A stretch of 37,028 bases of DNA from an uncultured Lachnospiraceae bacterium (GTDB lineage Bacteria > Bacillota > Clostridia > Lachnospirales > Lachnospiraceae), in the NCBI GenBank assembly GCA_910585715.1, contig CAJUEX010000033.1:1-37028 (forward strand), in the 5' to 3' direction. Each line of letters starts with the position of its first letter. The stretch's first letter is position 1. The notes beneath the pieces are model-generated. The model was not told where the DNA came from. It saw nothing but the letters and a program-made list of their open reading frames with translations, and did not search any database. Shown here piece after piece: positions 32,672 through 37,028 of this stretch. The position numbers and the translations under genes were made by a program.

Positions 32672-34384
32672 TTACAGTGATGCTGCTTCGTCAACTAACT
32701 TCTGTAATGCTGCAAGCGCTTCATCCGGAAGCTTATCATATCCGTCTTTCTTTTCAGCAAAGTCTTTTACAGCATTTACACGTGTTTCCATACCAGCTTT
32801 CAGTTGTGCAACATAGTTTGCATCTTTTAAGTCTGGTGTGAAATCGCCGGTCTTTCCGGACCAGTCATTCATGATTTCGATATCTTCAAAAGGTCCCCAT
32901 GCTTCAAATTTAGCTTTTCCTTCCACGATTGTTTCCAGAATACCTAATGTATCAGCCGGTTTTACTTTTGCTCCCATGAAATCGCCTGTATTTACGATAT
33001 AGCAGTCTACATTCTTTTCTTCTACTAACTTTTTGAACTTCTCATAGTCATTTACCAATGGGTAAGTTCTGAATGGGTTAGCATATGGTACAATACGAAG
33101 TGCATTTAAGTCAGTACCTGCTGCAACACGCTCTGCAGAAGATGTCTTTGTTGCAAGAGTAGCGCCCATAACGGAAGCCAGTGCAGAACCTTTTAATTTT
33201 ACTACCGGTGGAATGGTTGGGTCTTTCATAATCCAGAAAATAGCATTTACAGGAGCATCAATCTTATCCACACGGTTTGGAGACCATAATTTGGATTTGA
33301 TTGCACGTCCGTTGCCGTTTCTGATATCTTCTGTTACTAACTGAAGCTTGCCTTCAGAATCCAATGTACAGGAGCAGTTCTGAGCGGATAATAAATATTC
33401 GTTGTCAGCACAGCCTGTAGGATAATCTGCTGTCTTGTCAAAATATGTAGGCTCTAAGGCGATAGAAGCACAGGTATCTGTATTGATGATAAAAGCATCG
33501 TCATGAAGAACCTTGATTTCATATTTGCCGCCATGCTTTGCATGAGTAAGTGTAGACTTACCGGAACCTGACAGACCGTATACGGATGCAACGTATTTTG
33601 TTCCGTCCGGCAGTAAGTATTCCTTCTGTCCGCCGTGGCAGGAAGCATAACCGTTTCTGTTAGCAAGCGCCCATGCCATTGTCAGAGTACCTTTTTTATG
33701 CTCGCCAAAGTATCTCATACCAAGGATTGCAGCACAGTTCTGGTTTGTATCAAAATAGCAAAGTGTCAAAGGATCGCTTAAGCAGCTGTAATCAACGTCC
33801 GGTGCATCATGAGGAGCCCACTGCGGGTCAGAGAAAATGTAAATGTCCGGTTCATTTCCGTCGCCAACCGGTTTGGAGTTTTTGTACATTTTTACATATT
33901 CATCGGACATATACTGGAAGTTAATCATCCAGTTGTATAAAATGTTCTCTTCTCCTTCCGGAATCAAAAGGTGTGCTTTTACCATGAATTCCGGATCAAG
34001 GCCTACGAAGCATTCTGCATGGTACATTGTTTTCCAGCGTGTTTCATAAATGGCATCCATAACAACCTTGTCAAGCTTTGCTTCATCAACGCCCGGCTCG
34101 CCTTTGATACGGCGTGCTGCTGCATAACGTCCTGTTACTGCACCGTCATTAAATAATAAAACCTTTGCGTCTTTTTCAAGACCAAATGTCTCACCATCTT
34201 TTACAGGCATGTCTGTAACAACAGTTCCCGGTGAATTCTTTGCTAATTCATAAGCTTCTTTTAAGGTGTTTACTTTTACTACGTTGTTTCCGTAGAAAGC
34301 AGCTTCGATGATGGAACGGGTCTTGGAAAAACCAACTTTTCCAGCACCAATTTCTGCTATTGGGTAATAGGCTTTTGTTGACAT
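32672..34384 (-). CDS. pckA: Phosphoenolpyruvate carboxykinase (ATP)
   Basis: A 570-residue enzyme interconverting oxaloacetate and PEP with ATP/ADP. The phosphate loop is SGSGKST within YGLSGSGKSTLTHAK, and the metal-binding kinase-2 motif is HDDAFIINTD. In many anaerobes it runs toward oxaloacetate formation, leading to succinate or propionate; direction here is inferred. I chose ATG 34384 with AAGGAGG upstream; a longer frame adds 12 residues without support. The wording of codons is repetitive and typical of a highly expressed gene. It has a strong promoter at 34471-34499. Confidence 0.96.
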   Translation of the reverse strand: MSTKAYYPIAEIGAGKVGFSKTRSIIEAAFYGNNVVKVNTLKEAYELAKNSPGTVVTDMPVKDGETFGLEKDAKVLLFNDGAVTGRYAAARRIKGEPGVDEAKLDKVVMDAIYETRWKTMYHAECFVGLDPEFMVKAHLLIPEGEENILYNWMINFQYMSDEYVKMYKNSKPVGDGNEPDIYIFSDPQWAPHDAPDVDYSCLSDPLTLCYFDTNQNCAAILGMRYFGEHKKGTLTMAWALANRNGYASCHGGQKEYLLPDGTKYVASVYGLSGSGKSTLTHAKHGGKYEIKVLHDDAFIINTDTCASIALEPTYFDKTADYPTGCADNEYLLSAQNCSCTLDSEGKLQLVTEDIRNGNGRAIKSKLWSPNRVDKIDAPVNAIFWIMKDPTIPPVVKLKGSALASVMGATLATKTSSAERVAAGTDLNALRIVPYANPFRTYPLVNDYEKFKKLVEEKNVDCYIVNTGDFMGAKVKPADTLGILETIVEGKAKFEAWGPFEDIEIMNDWSGKTGDFTPDLKDANYVAQLKAGMETRVNAVKDFAEKKDGYDKLPDEALAALQKLVDEAASL

Positions 34385-34470
34385 ACTAATTGTCCTCCTT
34401 GTTAATTGTGTATTTTTCACCGTCTAAAACGGCTCTTACCATGAAAACCGGTGCCAGTTGCACCTCAAAC

Positions 34471-34499
34471 ATTATCTCAAATGCAGAGGGAAAAGTCAA
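34471..34499 (-). promoter_or_regulatory. Promoter of pckA
   Basis: TTGACT (34494-34499 on the minus strand), 17-base spacer, GATAAT (34471-34476). Both hexamers are 5 of 6 to consensus. The leader to the start codon is about 85 bases and contains a small hairpin GGTGC-GCACC followed by a second, CCGT-ACGG. Confidence 0.82.
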
Positions 34500-34595
34500 T
34501 ATTGGAACTATGAAAAAAATATGAAAATATAACAGTTCAGCCCGCATCTTCCCCCACAGGAATCCGAACCGGCGGCAGGCAGAAAGTGATTTGGG

Positions 34596-34925
34596 TTAGC
34601 AGAATGTATGAGCCGGCATATTTGCTGCAATATGCTCTGAATACAGTATAATCTCTTTTCCCAATGCTTTCGCATACTCTATCTCCTTTGAAACCTGACT
34701 GCCGATATAGCCCTGCATGTCAACCACATAAACGGCATCCGAAAGTTCAATTTTTCTAAAATGTGCTTTTTCAAGGAAACCTCTTTCTGCCTCGGAAATT
34801 TCCAAATCTTCAATATTGTATACGCACTGCAAAACATTGAGATTATGTTTTGTTTCCAACAAAAAAGCAATTCTCTGCATTTCCTTCTCAAATTTCATGC
34901 TTCCGCATATTGTGACTGTTTTCAT
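34596..34925 (-). CDS. DUF4406 / nucleoside 2-deoxyribosyltransferase-like protein
   Basis: A 109-residue protein with a Rossmann-like fold signature: TVTICGSMKFEKEM at the start, HFRKIELSDAVYVVDMQGYI in the middle and SKEIEYAKALGKEI near the end. The last resembles the conserved Glu-containing helix of nucleoside 2-deoxyribosyltransferases, but the protein is shorter than those enzymes and matches the DUF4406 type better; activity is not proven. ATG 34925 has GGAG upstream (34928 is an alternative). It lies between pckA and the M24 peptidase. Confidence 0.75.
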   Translation of the reverse strand: MKTVTICGSMKFEKEMQRIAFLLETKHNLNVLQCVYNIEDLEISEAERGFLEKAHFRKIELSDAVYVVDMQGYIGSQVSKEIEYAKALGKEIILYSEHIAANMPAHTFC

Positions 34926-35051
34926 CATTCGTCTCTCCATTTTCCTTTTTGAACAAATTCTTGTAATTCCCCGACAATGGGCGCTTCCATTATCTGCCCT
35001 GACATCACGGGAAATATCATGAGAACGGGATATACTTCCTATATATATTTT

Positions 35052-36884
35052 TTATACAGCCCTGGTGACCTCATAAAGCCACGCTGCCTCTTCCTCCGAC
35101 AAAAACTCCTTTGTTTTTTCATAAACAAGCTCATGATACCTGTTTAATCTTTCCTTTTCCTTTTGAGATAATAATTCCGGCAGAATCCCCTCTAAATCTA
35201 TAGGCACAAAGGTCAGGGTTTCAAACTCCATAAACTGCCCGTCGCTGTTCTTTTCCGCCTTTTTGCATAAAAGCACGTTTTCAGTCCGTATGCCGTGGCT
35301 GCCTTCCACGTAGACGCCCGGCTCATCCGTTATGAGCATTCCCTCTTCAAAAACTGTTTCTTTTACCCCTTCCCTGTACTGCCAGCTGAGCCTTTGGGGG
35401 CCTTCATGTACATTGAGCATGTACCCTACTCCATGACCGGTTCCGCATTTATAATCCATTCCCATTTCCCAAAGAGGCTCTCTTGCCAGAATATCCAGAT
35501 TCCGTCCTGTGCACCCATACAGGAATCTGGCATTTGCCAGATTCAACATGCTCACTGCCACCATGGTAAACTGCTTCTTGATTTCCTGTTCCACATGCCC
35601 CAGAAAAATCGTTCTTGTCACGTCCGTAGTGCCGCCAAAATACTGTCCTCCCGAATCCACCAGAAGCATTCCCGACTGCTCTAAGGGCTTTGCTGAGGCT
35701 TTCACTGCCTGATAATGCATCATGGCGGCATTTTCCTTATAGGCGCTGATTGTAGGAAAAGACAATTCCAGAAATTCCGGTATTTCCCTTCTCAGCCCGT
35801 CCAGATAGTCAGCAGCTGCTAACTCATCCATTGGAATTTTTCCAATATTTTTTTTCAGCCAGTAAATGAATTTGATGACTGCCGCACTGTCCTTTCTGTA
35901 TATTTCTTTTAAATTGGCTATTTCCTTCTGTGATTTCTTTGCCTTCATCATGGAAACCGGATTGCCGTCAATCAGGAAACAGCCCTTTTTCAGCAGAATA
36001 CTTCCCAGATAGTAGCTGATTTCTCCCCGTTCCACCAGTACTGTTTTCAAAGTTTCTTTCTTTTCTCCCTGTTTCCATTCCAAAAGAAACGTATAAAAAG
36101 ATTCATAAGCTTCTATCCTGACTCCTGCCTTTTTCAGAAAATCCCTTATCTCTCTGCTAACGGCTCCATTTTGCAGAAACAAAATTGCTTCTGTCTCTGT
36201 TACTATACTATAGCTCACTGCCACCGGATTGCATTCTACGTCATTGCCGCGAATATTATAAAGCCACATAATATCATCCAGCTTGCTCAATACAATTGCC
36301 TGCGCCTTATATTTTATCAGCTCTGCTCTAAGTTTTCCCAGCTTTTCCTCTACGGCTTCCCCTGCCGTCCCAGACTCCAGGGCAAAGACCGGATTGCAGG
36401 GAAATCCGGGACGTTCCTTCCAGATTTCATCTGTCAGATCCTTTTCAAAGGCCAACGTAATGTCCTTTTCCTTCAGCATGGACTGAAGCCAGTCACCATA
36501 TGCCAGAGTAACACATCTGCCGTCAAAAGCCAGCGTTTCTCCTTTTTGCATATGTTTTTGCAGATACTCTTCTACACTTGGCACTCCTTCCTCAAGCATT
36601 TTACAAAGGCATATATCGGTCCCCGCTACCTCCTTTTCCGCCTGTATGAAATATCTTCCATCCGTCCATAAGAGAGCTTCCTCCTTTGTCACCACCAAAT
36701 CTCCATTGGAACCGGTAAAGCCTGACAAAAATTCCCTTGTCTTAAAATAATCATGTACGTATTCCGAATGGTGAAAATCTGATGTGGAAACAAAATAGGC
36801 ATCTATTTTTTCCCGTTTCATGATTGCTCTAAGCCGGCTGATTCTTTCTATTATTTTTTCTTTCTCTGAATGCTTTTCTTTCAT
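35052..36884 (-). CDS. Aminopeptidase P family protein (M24B, three-domain type)
   Basis: A 610-residue metallopeptidase removing N-terminal residues that precede proline. It has two creatinase N-like domains (about 10-330) and a C-terminal pita-bread domain. Five metal ligands are visible: LLVDSGGQY, GGTTDVTRT, GTGHGVGY, TDEPGVYVE and GIRTEN. The length fits the three-domain form similar to eukaryotic XPNPEP1 rather than the shorter bacterial PepP. The ATG at 36884 has only a weak binding site; a promoter-like TATACT lies further upstream (about 36973-36978). Confidence 0.93.
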   Translation of the reverse strand: MKEKHSEKEKIIERISRLRAIMKREKIDAYFVSTSDFHHSEYVHDYFKTREFLSGFTGSNGDLVVTKEEALLWTDGRYFIQAEKEVAGTDICLCKMLEEGVPSVEEYLQKHMQKGETLAFDGRCVTLAYGDWLQSMLKEKDITLAFEKDLTDEIWKERPGFPCNPVFALESGTAGEAVEEKLGKLRAELIKYKAQAIVLSKLDDIMWLYNIRGNDVECNPVAVSYSIVTETEAILFLQNGAVSREIRDFLKKAGVRIEAYESFYTFLLEWKQGEKKETLKTVLVERGEISYYLGSILLKKGCFLIDGNPVSMMKAKKSQKEIANLKEIYRKDSAAVIKFIYWLKKNIGKIPMDELAAADYLDGLRREIPEFLELSFPTISAYKENAAMMHYQAVKASAKPLEQSGMLLVDSGGQYFGGTTDVTRTIFLGHVEQEIKKQFTMVAVSMLNLANARFLYGCTGRNLDILAREPLWEMGMDYKCGTGHGVGYMLNVHEGPQRLSWQYREGVKETVFEEGMLITDEPGVYVEGSHGIRTENVLLCKKAEKNSDGQFMEFETLTFVPIDLEGILPELLSQKEKERLNRYHELVYEKTKEFLSEEEAAWLYEVTRAV

Positions 36885-37028
36885 ATCTGTTTCCCAACCT
36901 GTTTTTTCATTCTTTACTTTCTGTTCTTTCTTTTTGATCTATAAATTGTTTTAACCTCTGTATTCTTCGTCACACTAGTATATCATAAATTAAGTTGTTG
37001 ATAGTTTCGGTATCTGGTATAATAGACT

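Noticed and set aside
34430..34465. A catabolite-repression (cre) like site in the pckA leader
   Set aside because: Only about ten of fourteen consensus positions match, and it requires a one-base shift; the visible inverted repeat is explained by the leader hairpin.

Overview
The window looks like chromosomal DNA from a spore-forming, strictly anaerobic Gram-positive of the Clostridia, most likely Lachnospiraceae. The reasons are the sporulation genes (cotJA-cotJB-cotJC, spoIVA, a spoVAF/gerA-type gene), a class III anaerobic ribonucleotide reductase with NrdR-type boxes, an ATP-type PEP carboxykinase, strong AGGAGG-type ribosome binding sites, frequent TTG/GTG starts and low-to-middling G+C. 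Genus assignment is not possible from sequence reading alone. I saw no rRNA, tRNA, CRISPR array, prophage or complete insertion sequence.

Layout. Almost everything is on the minus strand; only cotJABC and one chemoreceptor (4697-7325) are on plus. From left to right: a DNA-repair-type pair (DUF4130 protein plus radical SAM/HhH protein) with a PerR/Fur-like box; an ECF sigma factor with an overlapping anti-sigma-like membrane protein; the cotJ spore coat operon; a soluble zinc-binding (CZB) chemoreceptor; an FtsX-type ABC transporter with its TetR regulator, sharing a 13-bp operator; a hairpin-rich accessory stretch (11.2-14.0 kb) holding degV, a zinc-ribbon protein and a DUF5808 protein; a spoVAF-like germination gene; dut-nrdG-nrdD; an aminotransferase; a FAD/Rieske oxidoreductase; a WYL regulator overlapping a HAD phosphatase; a salvage/repair run (pnp, cdd, membrane MutS-like ATPase, rnhA, small membrane protein); a FIST protein plus a soluble chemoreceptor; TfoX-C protein; spoIVA; pckA; a DUF4406 protein and a large M24 aminopeptidase P.

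The most unusual content is two families of multi-copy intergenic hairpin elements. Family 1 has three members (about 54-280, 11316-11463, 13052-13199) and family 2 has two (11547-11773, 13746-13972). Within each family the near-identical copies differ mainly at paired positions where both partners change, the signature of conserved folding. All five lie in intergenic space. Three begin 12-35 nt beyond the stop codon of a minus-strand gene; the other two are further away.

Functional links inside the window: dut, nrdG, nrdD, cdd and pnp all touch nucleotide pools; the ECF pair, WYL, TetR, PerR-like and NrdR sites point to several stress or ligand-responsive circuits; two receptors without membrane segments (one with CZB, one coupled to a FIST sensor) suggest cytoplasmic sensing. 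Start codons were chosen from ribosome binding sites, and several genes are therefore shorter than their longest possible frame.
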